Origin: MED-G105 sp039814575
GTDB taxonomy: Bacteria; Pseudomonadota; Alphaproteobacteria; Caulobacterales; Parvularculaceae
Length of the DNA stretch: 64,000 nucleotides
Direction: 5' to 3'
NCBI GenBank assembly: GCA_039814575.1
Contig: JBCCAY010000014.1
Location: forward strand, 29,647 to 93,646
The position numbers were made by a program, and so were the translations under genes. Under the pieces are notes generated by a model. The model did not search any database, was not told the DNA's origin, and saw only the letters and a list, made by a program, of their open reading frames with translations. Positions 42,623 to 51,991 of this stretch are shown here, piece by piece; within the stretch, counting starts at the first letter, position 1, and the number at the start of each line of letters is the position of its first letter.

Positions 42623-43897
42623 ATGTCGGCTGCGACGCATATTTTAGCAAATGGCGCTATTGTCGCCGCGGACACCGTTCCAGGCGTTGAGACCATCGCC
42701 GTCGGCGTCTCATTCAATGCCGGCGCGCGCGACGAGATCGCTGCGGAGAACGGGCTCGCCCATCTGTTAGAGCATATGGCGTTCAAAGGAACGCATAGCC
42801 GCTCGGCGCGAGCCATTGCTGAAGCGATCGAGGGCGTCGGCGGATGGCTGAACGCCAGCACAGGCTATCAGCGCACGTCTTATTATGCGCGTGTGCTGGC
42901 GCGTGATCTCGACCGCGCCTTCGATGTGCTCGCCGATATATTGTACAATGCGCTTTATGACAGCGACGCTCTTGAAAAAGAACGCCGCATCGTCGCCCAG
43001 GAGATCGCCGAAGCGCACGATAACCCGGAAGACCATGTCTACACACTCTTGCAGGAGACGTGTTTCCCTAATCAGTCCTTAGGTCGGCCCATTCTCGGCG
43101 TTCTTGAAACTTTAGACGCCCTCGACGCTGACGCTTTTCTTCGTTTCATGGCGGCGCGCTATCGGCCGGAGAACATGGTCGTCGCCGTCGCCGGCGGTAT
43201 TGCTCCAGATGCTGTATTTCAAGCCGCCGAACGCCACTTTGGCGCCCGCTCCGGCGGCGAGAGTGATTTCGGCGCTGCGGTGCGGACGCCGGCGCGATTT
43301 GCAAGCGGCGTTCGGTTCGATCGGCGGACCATTGAACAAAGCCATGTGGCGCTCGCGCTGCGCGGCGAAGAAGTCGGCGCGCCGGGGCTTTACGCCATGC
43401 GGGTCTTTGCAGAAATTCTCGGCGGCGGCATGGCGTCGCGATTGTTCCAAACTATTCGTGAAGAGCGTGGTCTCGCCTATTCCGTATACGCTTTTGCCGA
43501 AGCCTATGACGATGTCGGCCTTATCGATATTTATGCGGGAACGGAAGATCGTTCTGCGCCGGCGGCGATCGCGGCGGCGTTGCGATGCGTTTCGGACATG
43601 ACGGAGCGCGTGACGGCGTCGGAGCTTGAGCGGGCGAAAGCAATTTTGAAGGCGTCCGTGTTGATGGGATTGGAGACGCCGCTTGGACGCGTGGAGGCGA
43701 TGACCCATCAGCTCTATACGGAGAAGCGCTTGCTGGGCGCTGAGGCTTTATGTGCGCGGATCGACGCGGTGACGAGCGATGGAGTGCGCGAAGCGGCTGA
43801 GACGGCTTTGTCTGGACCAATTGCGCTGAGCGCCGTCGGGCAGGCTGACGCGGAAGCGCTTCAACAAGCGGTGGCGAACGTCGGCGGAGATGCGTAA
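42623..43897 (+). CDS. M16 family zinc peptidase (processing-peptidase-like)
   Basis: A 424-residue M16 peptidase with the inverted zinc motif HLLEH (His47, Glu50, His51) and a downstream glutamate in ERRIVAQEIAEAHDNPEDH. The C-terminal half includes the RLFQTIREERGLAYSVYAF segment that forms the second lobe. It is close to the alphaproteobacterial relatives of mitochondrial processing peptidase and lacks a signal peptide. It lies 110 bases after the arylesterase-like gene and 57 bases before a GNAT gene, which may share its transcript. Confidence 0.93.
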   Translation: MSAATHILANGAIVAADTVPGVETIAVGVSFNAGARDEIAAENGLAHLLEHMAFKGTHSRSARAIAEAIEGVGGWLNASTGYQRTSYYARVLARDLDRAFDVLADILYNALYDSDALEKERRIVAQEIAEAHDNPEDHVYTLLQETCFPNQSLGRPILGVLETLDALDADAFLRFMAARYRPENMVVAVAGGIAPDAVFQAAERHFGARSGGESDFGAAVRTPARFASGVRFDRRTIEQSHVALALRGEEVGAPGLYAMRVFAEILGGGMASRLFQTIREERGLAYSVYAFAEAYDDVGLIDIYAGTEDRSAPAAIAAALRCVSDMTERVTASELERAKAILKASVLMGLETPLGRVEAMTHQLYTEKRLLGAEALCARIDAVTSDGVREAAETALSGPIALSAVGQADAEALQQAVANVGGDA

Positions 43898-43954
43898 TCG
43901 TCAAGACCGCAGACTAAACCTCGGCGACGTAGATTTGAGAGGGGGCGACAAGCG

Positions 43955-44656
43955 ATGCTGCTGCGCGGTGTGAGACCGGATGCGTCCTCTATTCGCTTAT
44001 TTGACGGCCCCGTTATGCTGCGGTTCGGCGATGTTTCGGACATTGCGGCTTGGATCGCGCTGCGTGAGGCGAGCAAGGCGCATTTATCACGGTGGGAGCC
44101 GACTTGGTCGAAAGCCGACATTGCGCCTGCGGCCGTCCGGCGTCGGATGCGACGACAAGAGCAATCAATTCGCGCGGGACGAGCGGCCCCCTTTTTCGTG
44201 TTTGAACGCCCAGCGCGTGACGCGGCGGCGCGACATGACGACTATCAGCCAAAACCGCCGCGCCTCGTCGGCGGCGTCACGCTTTCCGATATCAAACGCG
44301 ACGTCGTCCAGTCGGCGCAAATCGGCTATTGGATCGGCGCCGCCTATTTGCATCAAGGCTTTGGCGCCGCGGCGGTCGCCGCAGCGGCGCGCTATGGGAT
44401 TGAAGCGTTGTCTTTGAACCGCATTGAAGCCGCCTGTCAGCCCGAGAACATCGCGTCTCGTCGCTTATTGGAGCGGCTCGGGTTTCGCCAAGAAGGCCTT
44501 GCTCGGGACTATTTGCACATTAATGGCGCCTGGCGAGATCATTGCCTCTATGCGGTGACGGCGCGCGACGTTGAGACCGGCGCAGCGCTTGCAGGGGCTG
44601 TGGATGATCAAAAAAGCGACCCGTGCGCGCCCGCGTTCAACCATGACGCTGATTAA
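43955..44656 (+). CDS. GNAT N-acetyltransferase, RimJ/RimL type
   Basis: A 233-residue GNAT with the acetyl-CoA-binding region IGYWIGAAYLHQGFGAAAV and the RimJ/RimL-like segment EALSLNRIEAACQPENIASRRLLERLGFRQEG. The ending RDYLHINGAWRDHCLYAVT matches the RimJ group, which acetylates protein N-termini such as ribosomal proteins. It has a longer than usual N-terminal part. It is probably co-transcribed with the M16 peptidase. Confidence 0.9.
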   Translation: MLLRGVRPDASSIRLFDGPVMLRFGDVSDIAAWIALREASKAHLSRWEPTWSKADIAPAAVRRRMRRQEQSIRAGRAAPFFVFERPARDAAARHDDYQPKPPRLVGGVTLSDIKRDVVQSAQIGYWIGAAYLHQGFGAAAVAAAARYGIEALSLNRIEAACQPENIASRRLLERLGFRQEGLARDYLHINGAWRDHCLYAVTARDVETGAALAGAVDDQKSDPCAPAFNHDAD

Positions 44657-44755
44657 AGGCCTTATATTCGCCGTCCACGCGCTTGAACTACGGCGCGGGA
44701 CGCGAGATGATAACCATTGTAACGATCGTTTCGTTTATGTTTCCCGGGGGTTTGC

Positions 44756-47458
44756 GTGGTTAACGGTTTAATCTGCGGCGTCGCCGCGGCCGGCTGTTGT
44801 AGTGTCTCCGGCGCTGACGCCAGCGCCGTGCTTTTCAAGCTGCTAAATGCAGTCGCGCTCTCGGAATTAGCGGCGGCGAATGTATTGGGAACGCTCGGCG
44901 GCGTTTTCTCCACCGGGGCGGAAGCGACGGGCGATTTCATTCAGGGCGGCCTCTTGGGGGCGGCGCTCGTTGCCGCGGTTGTTATCGCGGCGGCGACGGT
45001 GGCCGGTCGACGCGCGGCGGGCGCGAGCGCTTTGGCGATGGCGTTAAGCGCTAGTTTGCTCGTCGCGGCCCGACTAAACGGCTCCGTGAGCGTGGAGATA
45101 ATCGCCTTGGTGTTGGCGGCGTTCGCGGCGTCGGCGCTTTTCTTCGCGTCTTTCGTTCTTCCCGCAACGCGCCGTAGCGGTCTGCTCGGCGCTTTTTTTG
45201 TGGCGTTCGCCGTCTCTTTGCTTGGGGTTGGCGGCATCAATGTCTTTTTCGCAGGCCAGGCCGCTGGATTTTTGAACGCGGCTGCGCTTTTCGCCGGCGT
45301 GGCGATCGCGGGCGCCGCCTTTGTTGATGCACGTGCTGGCGATCGGGTTGCAGGCGTTCTCTTCACTGGCGCTTTATGGGCGGCCGCGGCGTTGGCGCTC
45401 TTGCCGTTGACGCCGTTGCCGGCGCTCTACAGCGCGGTGATCTTCGCGGTCAGCGTTTATAGTGCGGCCTTGGCTCCGATCCTCGGGCCGGCGCTTGGCG
45501 GCGCCTCCAGCACCATTGCGCCAACGATTGCGGCCGTTGGCGGCGGCGCTGCGTTCGCATCGGCGTTTCAGCCCAGCGGCGCCGCGTCCACCTCTAAATC
45601 CGCGTCGTCAGCGGCTGAGACGATGGGCGCAGGACGGCTTGAGAGCGTATTGGATTATGCCGGTCTCGGCGTTTGGGACTGGAGTAAATCAGGCGTCAGT
45701 CAATCGCCGTCGGTCTGCCGTCTTTTAGGCGCCGAGGAGCGCGGCGTCTTCGAACCAAGCGCTTTTGCTGAATTGTTGCACGCCGATGCCGCGTCGACCT
45801 TTGAAGATTCCGTTCTCGGCCGCGAACGCGGGGACGGCGCTTTTGACGTGCTTGTAAAAACAGCAGCGGACGGGCTCGTTCGCTTGCGCGGCGCGCGTGC
45901 GGTTTCGCCGATGGGCGAGTTAGAGCGGATCGTGTTGTTCATTGAAGACGCGAAAACGCCGGCGGCCGTCTCCGTCTCTGGCGGTTCTCAACAAGACGTA
46001 TCGCCGGCGCTGTTAAGCACCGCGGCTGCATCGCTCGCTGGCGCGGCCGCTGCGGGCGATCGTCGCCGAGCGGATGATGAAGTCTCTTTGCAAGACGTCG
46101 CCGCCGCAATCGATTCCGGTAATATCGTACCGGCCTTTCAGCCCATTGTGTCTTTAAAAGACCGCGCTGTCGTCGGTTATGAAACCTTGTTGCGTTGGCC
46201 CGCACGCGGAGGGTCCGTATCGGCGCCGGCAATCGTCCGCGCCGCTCAACTTGCGGGACGCGGTGTTGATCTATCGCGCCTTGTCATTAATGCAGCCGCT
46301 GAAAAAATCGCTTCGGAACGACGGTCGCAACCTGACGATCATGAGACGGGTTTCGCATCAGGCTTACGCCGCCTTGGCAAGCAAAAGCCGTCGCTTGATG
46401 ACGGAGCGCCGTTTGCAGCGTTTAATGTTTCCGTCAGTCAATTGATGGATCGCGGGTTTGTCGACGCCGTCAAAGAGGCCGTTCGCGCTTATGATTTGCC
46501 GGTGCGATCCCTCGTACTGGAAGTAACCGAGACGGAGCAGTTCGCTGACACTAAAGCCCTTGAAACGCTTTTCTCTGACTTGCGTAAAGCAGGGGTCGCC
46601 CTCGCTATGGACGATTTCGGCGCTGGCTTTTCTTCGTTCGCAAATTTGAGCGCGTTCAAGTTCGACTATTTGAAAATCGACAAGTCGTTTGTCGAAGAAA
46701 TGGCGAGCGATAAACGCGCCCGCCGTATTGTTACCGCGCTTACCGGTCTTGGCGCCGATCTTGGACTAATAGTTATCGCCGAGGGAGTTGAGACCGAAAG
46801 CACGGCGGCTGATCTCGCTGCGGCCGGTTGCGCGATGGCGCAAGGCTATCTTTTCGGTGACGTCACGCTTCCTTCGAAGCCGGCGTCGAAAGCGCGCTTA
46901 GACGCGAAAAGCGCTGACGCGTTAGGCGAAACAGCTGTCTCCCAAACGGCTGAGGCATCGTCTTCTGAAACGTCGGAAAAAACTTCCGAGCGTGATGAGG
47001 ATGCTGCGCGGGCTGGCGTTGAGAACGACGTGACGAGCGATCTTAGCGATCACGACGATGACGTGAAGCGCAAGCGCCGACGTCTTTTGCCGTTTGTCGG
47101 CGGGCGCGGAAAAGCTGACGCCGCCGATGCAGCAAATGATGACGCGACGGCCCTTTCTGCGAAGGCGCGCGCTGATTCTGCTCCGTCAGCAGAGGATCGG
47201 CGCGCTGACAAAAATGATGCGCCCGGCGACGCCGCACTGAAAGCCGGCGCGCCCCTTTCCGATGATGGCGACGATCAAGGTGACGTCGACGACAAGACAA
47301 TCACGTTTGCCGATAATGCGCCGCGGCGCGCTAAGCTCGCCGAGGATCTGGAGGGCGATATGAAAGCTGAAGGCGCTGACAAACTCGCCTCAGCGACTTC
47401 TGTCTCCGCTCACATTGGTAATCGCGGCATTACATCGCGAGCGCGCCGCCGCCGTTAG
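44756..47458 (+). CDS. Membrane EAL-domain cyclic-di-GMP phosphodiesterase
   Basis: A 900-residue protein. Residues 1-265 are alanine-rich with about eight membrane helices; 295-405 resembles a degenerate PAS domain; about 445-705 is an EAL domain. Its catalytic features are kept: ETLLRW (for EALLR), NVSVSQL, LEVTETEQF, DDFGAGFSS, YLKIDKSF, EGVET and QGYLF. It should hydrolyse cyclic di-GMP. The last 195 residues are Asp/Ala/Glu-rich with basic patches and probably disordered. The start is GTG behind a GGGGG run. A diguanylate cyclase is at 33 kb; no functional link is shown. Confidence 0.88.
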   Translation: MVNGLICGVAAAGCCSVSGADASAVLFKLLNAVALSELAAANVLGTLGGVFSTGAEATGDFIQGGLLGAALVAAVVIAAATVAGRRAAGASALAMALSASLLVAARLNGSVSVEIIALVLAAFAASALFFASFVLPATRRSGLLGAFFVAFAVSLLGVGGINVFFAGQAAGFLNAAALFAGVAIAGAAFVDARAGDRVAGVLFTGALWAAAALALLPLTPLPALYSAVIFAVSVYSAALAPILGPALGGASSTIAPTIAAVGGGAAFASAFQPSGAASTSKSASSAAETMGAGRLESVLDYAGLGVWDWSKSGVSQSPSVCRLLGAEERGVFEPSAFAELLHADAASTFEDSVLGRERGDGAFDVLVKTAADGLVRLRGARAVSPMGELERIVLFIEDAKTPAAVSVSGGSQQDVSPALLSTAAASLAGAAAAGDRRRADDEVSLQDVAAAIDSGNIVPAFQPIVSLKDRAVVGYETLLRWPARGGSVSAPAIVRAAQLAGRGVDLSRLVINAAAEKIASERRSQPDDHETGFASGLRRLGKQKPSLDDGAPFAAFNVSVSQLMDRGFVDAVKEAVRAYDLPVRSLVLEVTETEQFADTKALETLFSDLRKAGVALAMDDFGAGFSSFANLSAFKFDYLKIDKSFVEEMASDKRARRIVTALTGLGADLGLIVIAEGVETESTAADLAAAGCAMAQGYLFGDVTLPSKPASKARLDAKSADALGETAVSQTAEASSSETSEKTSERDEDAARAGVENDVTSDLSDHDDDVKRKRRRLLPFVGGRGKADAADAANDDATALSAKARADSAPSAEDRRADKNDAPGDAALKAGAPLSDDGDDQGDVDDKTITFADNAPRRAKLAEDLEGDMKAEGADKLASATSVSAHIGNRGITSRARRRR

Positions 47459-47569
47459 CGCTTAGGGCCCGCCCGCCTAACGGTGGTGCGCCGGTTAGAT
47501 GAGCATGCGGTATGCTCGACGCGCACAGCCGGCGTCTGTCATGCGTTCGGTGGGGAACGGTTTATCGCC

Positions 47570-48256
47570 CTAATTTAGGGGCGTGTCGCCGCCACGGCTC
47601 GATGACCATTCAGGGGAAAACATCGCCTCTGTGACGCCAAGGCGCGCGAACGCTGACTGCCACGTATCGCTTGGGTTATCGGCAAAAACGAGGGCCTCGT
47701 CCGCTTCGCAATGGGCCCAGGCGTTCGCAGCGATTTCGCTTTCTAATTGCCCCGGCCCCCAGCCGGCATGGCCGGCCACGAGAAGATGTCGCGACGGAGC
47801 ATTGGCGGTTTCATCCTGGGGGGCAGCTCGATTGTCAGCTGTGGCCGCATCAGCGTCGGCTCCGTGTTGATGACCGTCATCCGCCTCCGAAGCGCCGCCG
47901 CCGGCCGCGATGTCCACGAGGATTGCGCGTGACACGGTCAGCCCTAAATTAGGGCCGATCTCAATTGTTTCTTCGCGCCGGTAATCGAGCGTATGAACGA
48001 CTAAGCCTTTTTCCTGACCGACGGGGCCGCCGAAATACACCGGCGCACCGACAAAGGCGTCGCGACGCTCCGCTTCGACTTGATCTAACATATCTGCGAG
48101 ATCGACATTCTTGAGCGGTTTGTTGACGACGACGCCCATGGCGTGTCGCTCGTCATGGGCGCATAGCAAAATAACCGTGCGATCAAAGCGCGGATCACCC
48201 ATGTTCGGCGCGGCGATAAGGAGTTTGCCGCCTAAAAAATCGCGCGACTTACACAT
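47570..48256 (-). CDS. YqgE/AlgH family protein
   Basis: A 228-residue AlgH-family protein. GGKLLIAAPNMGDPRFDRTVILLCAHD, AMGVVVNKPL, VYFGGPVGQEKGLVVH and AGHAGWGPGQLESEI are the family landmarks. Between the last two it carries an extra Asp/Ala/His-rich stretch of about 30 residues (AAGGGASEADDGHQHGADAD and on), which relatives lack. The start at MCKSRDF is preferred; the longer frame is non-coding. The family is linked to regulation in Pseudomonas but has no proven activity. Confidence 0.88.
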   Translation of the reverse strand: MCKSRDFLGGKLLIAAPNMGDPRFDRTVILLCAHDERHAMGVVVNKPLKNVDLADMLDQVEAERRDAFVGAPVYFGGPVGQEKGLVVHTLDYRREETIEIGPNLGLTVSRAILVDIAAGGGASEADDGHQHGADADAATADNRAAPQDETANAPSRHLLVAGHAGWGPGQLESEIAANAWAHCEADEALVFADNPSDTWQSAFARLGVTEAMFSPEWSSSRGGDTPLN

Positions 48257-48760
48257 ACGCACTATTGATCCTCTGAATGGCCCCACATGGCGGGAGCGTT
48301 TTCGTCTATTGCTGCGCCGAGTCCCACATTCTGTGGTGGTCTTTTGTATTTGCAAAGTGCGATGAACGCGCGCCGACCAGCGCACGTTACGGGGCGCTGG
48401 CGAAAGCCACAAGCGGCATATTTATTATAAATTAGAACGCCTTAAGCTCGACACTTTATGCGTGTTGAGATGGTGTGGGACCGCTGGCGACCATCCCTTA
48501 AACCCTTAAACGATATTGTCGACGGTCACTGAAAGATGCTTTCGCATTTTGGGCGCAAGCGGTTAATGTTCGATGATGCGGATGTCCATCCGGCCGGCCT
48601 CTTATCCATTTAGCATTCAGTGAACCCAAGCCTTGATCTCGCCTGACGTCGCTGGCGTAAGCTCGGATGAGAAAAGAAATGGCGTCGCGCAAGTCGGCGC
48701 GATCAATTTGAAGACAGCGAGCGGCGCAAATGCCGCAAAAACACGAGAGGATATGATCCC
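48257..48760. other. Intergenic region between algH-type and peroxiredoxin genes
   Basis: Divergent promoters must lie in these 504 bases. An AT-rich stretch at 48420-48435 includes a TATAAT on the minus strand (48424-48429), but no good -35 box at the right spacing. No open frame is convincing. Confidence 0.45.
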
Positions 48761-49243
48761 ATGGCGATTTCCGTAGGCGATAAAATTCCGAGCGCCACGA
48801 TAATGTTGGCGACAAAAAATGGACCGGAACAAGCGGATGCCGCCGCTTTTCTAGGAGAAGGAAAAGTCGCCTTATTTTCCGTGCCCGGCGCATTTACGCC
48901 GACCTGTTCCGCGCAGCATCTACCGGGATATGTTGAGCAGGCCGGCGCTCTAAAAGCAAAAGGTGTCGATAAGATCGTCTGCATGTCGGTCAATGATGCG
49001 TTTGTAATGAATGCCTGGGGCGACTCTCAAAATGCGGGCGACGCCGTTGCTTTCTTGGCCGACGGCAATGGCGATTTTTCCCGCGCGCTTGGGCTTACAT
49101 TCGATGGATCGGGCTTCGGCATGGGCGAGCGGGGCCAGCGGTTTTCAGCCGTTCTCAACAATGGTGTTGTTGAGCAACTGAATCTGGAAGCGCCTGGCGC
49201 GTTTGAGGTGTCGAGCGCTGAACATATGCTCGGCCAACTCTAG
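48761..49243 (+). CDS. Peroxiredoxin, Prx5/AhpE-like
   Basis: A 160-residue peroxiredoxin of the Prx5 group. The peroxidatic cysteine lies in GAFTPTCSAQHLPGYV (about residue 49), with the conserved Thr three residues before it, and the partner arginine is expected further on. It reduces H2O2 and organic peroxides with glutaredoxin or thioredoxin as donor. The cytoplasmic form has no signal. It is a single gene. Confidence 0.94.
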   Translation: MAISVGDKIPSATIMLATKNGPEQADAAAFLGEGKVALFSVPGAFTPTCSAQHLPGYVEQAGALKAKGVDKIVCMSVNDAFVMNAWGDSQNAGDAVAFLADGNGDFSRALGLTFDGSGFGMGERGQRFSAVLNNGVVEQLNLEAPGAFEVSSAEHMLGQL

Positions 49244-49371
49244 AGCGTCGGACTGTTACATTGGTTTAGAACAAACACCTCTCCGGCGCTCGGAAACCAG
49301 AATCTCGAGCGTCGGTGTCGTTCAATCTGAACGCTCATTGCTTTAGCTATTTTTTTGGTCCCATTCCAATC

Positions 49372-49401
49372 GGTTTCGACGCCAAGAAACGTGTCGAAAC
49401 C
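49372..49401. other. Inverted repeat between peroxiredoxin and rnhA
   Basis: GGTTTCGAC (49372-49380) and GTCGAAACC (49393-49401) form a perfect 9-bp stem with a 12-base loop. No T-run follows on either strand, so it is not a classical terminator. It lies between the convergent peroxiredoxin and rnhA genes. Confidence 0.6.
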
Positions 49402-49454
49402 AATTACATATGTAGCGCGGATCGAAGTGTCCGAGCCTTAATTGACTTTGGCGA

Positions 49455-49880
49455 TCAAGCCGCCGCCGCACCCTGACGGGCGAGGGCGTCGGCGCGTTCG
49501 TTGCCTGGGTCGCCGTCATGGCCTTTGACCCATCGCCAATCAATGGTGCGGTCTTGGGCTGCGGCGTCTAGCGCTTGCCACAGGTCTTGGTTTTTGACCG
49601 GTTTTCGACTGGCCGTCTTCCAACCATTGCGCTTCCAACCGGCGATCCATGTCGTGATGCCATTCTTTACATATTGGCTGTCTGTATAGAGAATAATTTC
49701 GGCGTCAATGGGCGTTGCGTTCAATCCTTCAATGGCGGCCATGAGTTCCATGCGGTTGTTGGTCGTGGATGCATCGCCCCCGTAAAGTTCACGACGGTCA
49801 TCGCCATTGATTAACAAGACGCCCCAACCACCGGGGCCGGGATTTCCAGAGCATGCGCCGTCCGTGTAAATCTCAATCAT
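49455..49880 (-). CDS. rnhA: Ribonuclease HI
   Basis: A 141-residue RNase HI that cleaves the RNA strand of RNA-DNA hybrids. The acidic active site is complete: Asp in IYTDGACSGNPG, Glu in NNRMELMAAI, Asp in LYTDSQYVKNGI and Asp in GNERADALA. The length is normal. It is a single gene facing the peroxiredoxin gene. Confidence 0.97.
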   Translation of the reverse strand: MIEIYTDGACSGNPGPGGWGVLLINGDDRRELYGGDASTTNNRMELMAAIEGLNATPIDAEIILYTDSQYVKNGITTWIAGWKRNGWKTASRKPVKNQDLWQALDAAAQDRTIDWRWVKGHDGDPGNERADALARQGAAAA

Positions 49881-50016
49881 TATCGTTCCCGTTTCGGTGA
49901 TTTCTTTTTTTTGTTAGAATTCCATTTATCTAGCTGACGCAGCTGCGCGTCGCCAGCGCAAGACGCCCCTTTGATGCTGAAAAGCAAATTTAAAAAAAGT
50001 CGGTGCGCTGCGTCTT

Positions 50017-51099
50017 TTAACTGTGGGGTGAAGATGCAGGGCGGGTCGGTGCTTTAAAGACAACGTCTTCTTCGGCGACGCAGACATGGTCAATGGCGAT
50101 CGACCGGCTTGCGGCGAACCGTTCAAGCAGCGTTTCGACCAGTTCTTCGGGCGCTGAGGCCCCCGCCGTTACGCCGATAACCTGCGCGTTTTCTAAGTTT
50201 TGAAGATCGAACTCTTTGGGGTCGTTAACGAGCGTCGCCGACTTTGCGCCGGCGGAAAGAGCGGTTTCCACAAGGCGGTTCGAATTCGACGATGTGGGGT
50301 CGCCGATCACCAGCACCGCATCGCAGCCATTGGCGATCGCCTTAACCGCGGCTTGTCGGTTTGATGTAGCGTAGCAAATGTCGGCTGTTCGCGGACCGAC
50401 GATATCCGGAAAGCGTTCCGTGAGCGCGGCGACAATATCCGCTGTGTCGTCGACCGAGAGCGTCGTTTGCGTGACATAGGCGTAGGGGCCGGACGGAAGA
50501 TTTTTTGAGCGGGCGTCTTCGACGGTTTCAATCAGGCTGACCGAGCCTTCCGGCGCTTGACCAAGGGTGCCGATCACCTCCGGATGATGGGCGTGACCGA
50601 TAAGAATGATATGGCGACCGTCCGCCGCCTGGCGACGGGCCTCATTATGCACCTTAAGAACGAGCGGGCAGGTCGCGTCCACCATAGCTAAGCCGCGGTT
50701 CGTGACTTCCTTATAGACCGATTTCGGCGCGCCATGGGCTGATAAAACGATTGGACGATCATTGGGCGCATCGGTGAGGTCGTCGACAAACACCGCGCCC
50801 ATAGCTCTTAGCCGGTCGACGACATGGGCGTTGTGGACGATTTCGTGGCGCACATAAACCGGCGCGCCGTGTTGCGCTAGGGCGTCTTCAACAGCCTCGA
50901 TCGCGCGCGACACGCCAGCGCAAAAGCCGCGCGGCGAGGCGAGGCGGATACGAAGATCGGCTTTATCCGTCGCCGTATTGGCTTGAAGAGACGCGTTTTT
51001 TGGGGAGTGAGCGGTGATCGACAAGTCGCTATCTTGTTTAGTCATCGTTTTATTGATGCCGGCGATAGCAGCGCTCTTCGGTGTAGAATACTCAGTCAT
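50017..51099 (-). CDS. ispH: 4-hydroxy-3-methylbut-2-enyl diphosphate reductase
   Basis: A 360-residue IspH, the iron-sulfur enzyme of the last MEP-pathway step, giving IPP and DMAPP. The three cluster cysteines lie in SPRGFCAGV, VDATCPLV and ICYATSNRQAA; HGAPK and SSNSNRLVE are substrate-site motifs. The N-terminal 50 residues before IRLASPRG are extra and Ser/Thr-rich. AGGA precedes the ATG. The use of the MEP pathway fits the class. Confidence 0.95.
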   Translation of the reverse strand: MTEYSTPKSAAIAGINKTMTKQDSDLSITAHSPKNASLQANTATDKADLRIRLASPRGFCAGVSRAIEAVEDALAQHGAPVYVRHEIVHNAHVVDRLRAMGAVFVDDLTDAPNDRPIVLSAHGAPKSVYKEVTNRGLAMVDATCPLVLKVHNEARRQAADGRHIILIGHAHHPEVIGTLGQAPEGSVSLIETVEDARSKNLPSGPYAYVTQTTLSVDDTADIVAALTERFPDIVGPRTADICYATSNRQAAVKAIANGCDAVLVIGDPTSSNSNRLVETALSAGAKSATLVNDPKEFDLQNLENAQVIGVTAGASAPEELVETLLERFAASRSIAIDHVCVAEEDVVFKAPTRPASSPHS

Positions 51100-51403
51100 C
51101 TAGTCCTGGCGTCTGATCCTCGATGAAACGACGACCGTCTGTGGGGCGGAACGCGGAGCCTTTCTATGTCGGTCTCCTAGAGGCCGGCGTCGCAGCGGAT
51201 TTTTCACAACCATGCGTCAAGCATTTGTTCGACGTCCGGCAATAGTGCGGCGGCGCAGATTTACATCCACACTGACGCGGGCGTTGCGCCGTCGTTCGCA
51301 AGCGGTTAACGACACAGTTGCGCTTCGCGGCAGCGATCTTTCCGCTTACCAGTAGCGCACTAAGGACGTAACGTTACTCGCACATTTAGTGAAGGTCGGC
51401 AGT
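51100..51403. other. Intergenic region between ispH and the lipoprotein gene
   Basis: These 304 bases separate divergent genes and must include their promoters. I see no gene, repeat or riboswitch here. Confidence 0.4.
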
Positions 51404-51991
51404 ATGAAAACGGGCACGCTAACAGCGCTAATCGCCGCAGGTCTTTTAAGCGGGCTTGTCGGTTGCGCCAGCAAAGATAACGCGCGCGCCTCACGCGCGG
51501 CCAATCCCGCGCCCTGTCCAGCCGCTCTGGTGTTGCAAGACGCCTCGCGTCTCGTCGCATTCGCTGAGCCGGACGGCTACGGTCCTGTCGCAAAGACGCC
51601 GGAAACGATCGCCTGGACCGCTGAAGTCGAAGCGGTTCGTCTGCAATGTCGGTATTATGGCGATGTTCCGATCAAAGCCGAGGTCGAAATCGATCTTGCC
51701 TTTGGGCGCGGTCCGGCTGCTGACGGCTATGAGCGCGAATATCGGTATTTCGTCGCAGTAACCCGAACGAACCAAGAAGTCATCGCCAAAGAGACGTTTG
51801 CTCACATGGCGGAATTCAAAAAGAAAAGCCCTGTCTCTCGGATCACCGTGGATTTAGACAATATCGTCATTCCGCGGGCGGGCGCTCAAACATCGGGCCG
51901 CAACTTTGAAGTCGTGGTCGGACTGGCGCTGACACGCGATGAGCTATTATTCAACCGCTCCGGCAAAAGCCTGAAATTCCCTGAACTATAA
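51404..51991 (+). CDS. Lipoprotein of unknown function
   Basis: A 195-residue lipoprotein (lipobox LVGC, cysteine at about residue 21). A cysteine in ANPAPCPAALVLQDASR and one in VRLQCRYYG may form a disulfide. The rest is beta-rich with YEREYRYFVAVTRTNQEVIAKE. It resembles envelope lipoproteins of unknown function in the class. The ATG at 51404 follows GAAGG; an upstream GTG at 51389 is less likely. Its stop is followed at once by the argS start (TAA then ATG), so argS is translated from the same message. Confidence 0.78.
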   Translation: MKTGTLTALIAAGLLSGLVGCASKDNARASRAANPAPCPAALVLQDASRLVAFAEPDGYGPVAKTPETIAWTAEVEAVRLQCRYYGDVPIKAEVEIDLAFGRGPAADGYEREYRYFVAVTRTNQEVIAKETFAHMAEFKKKSPVSRITVDLDNIVIPRAGAQTSGRNFEVVVGLALTRDELLFNRSGKSLKFPEL

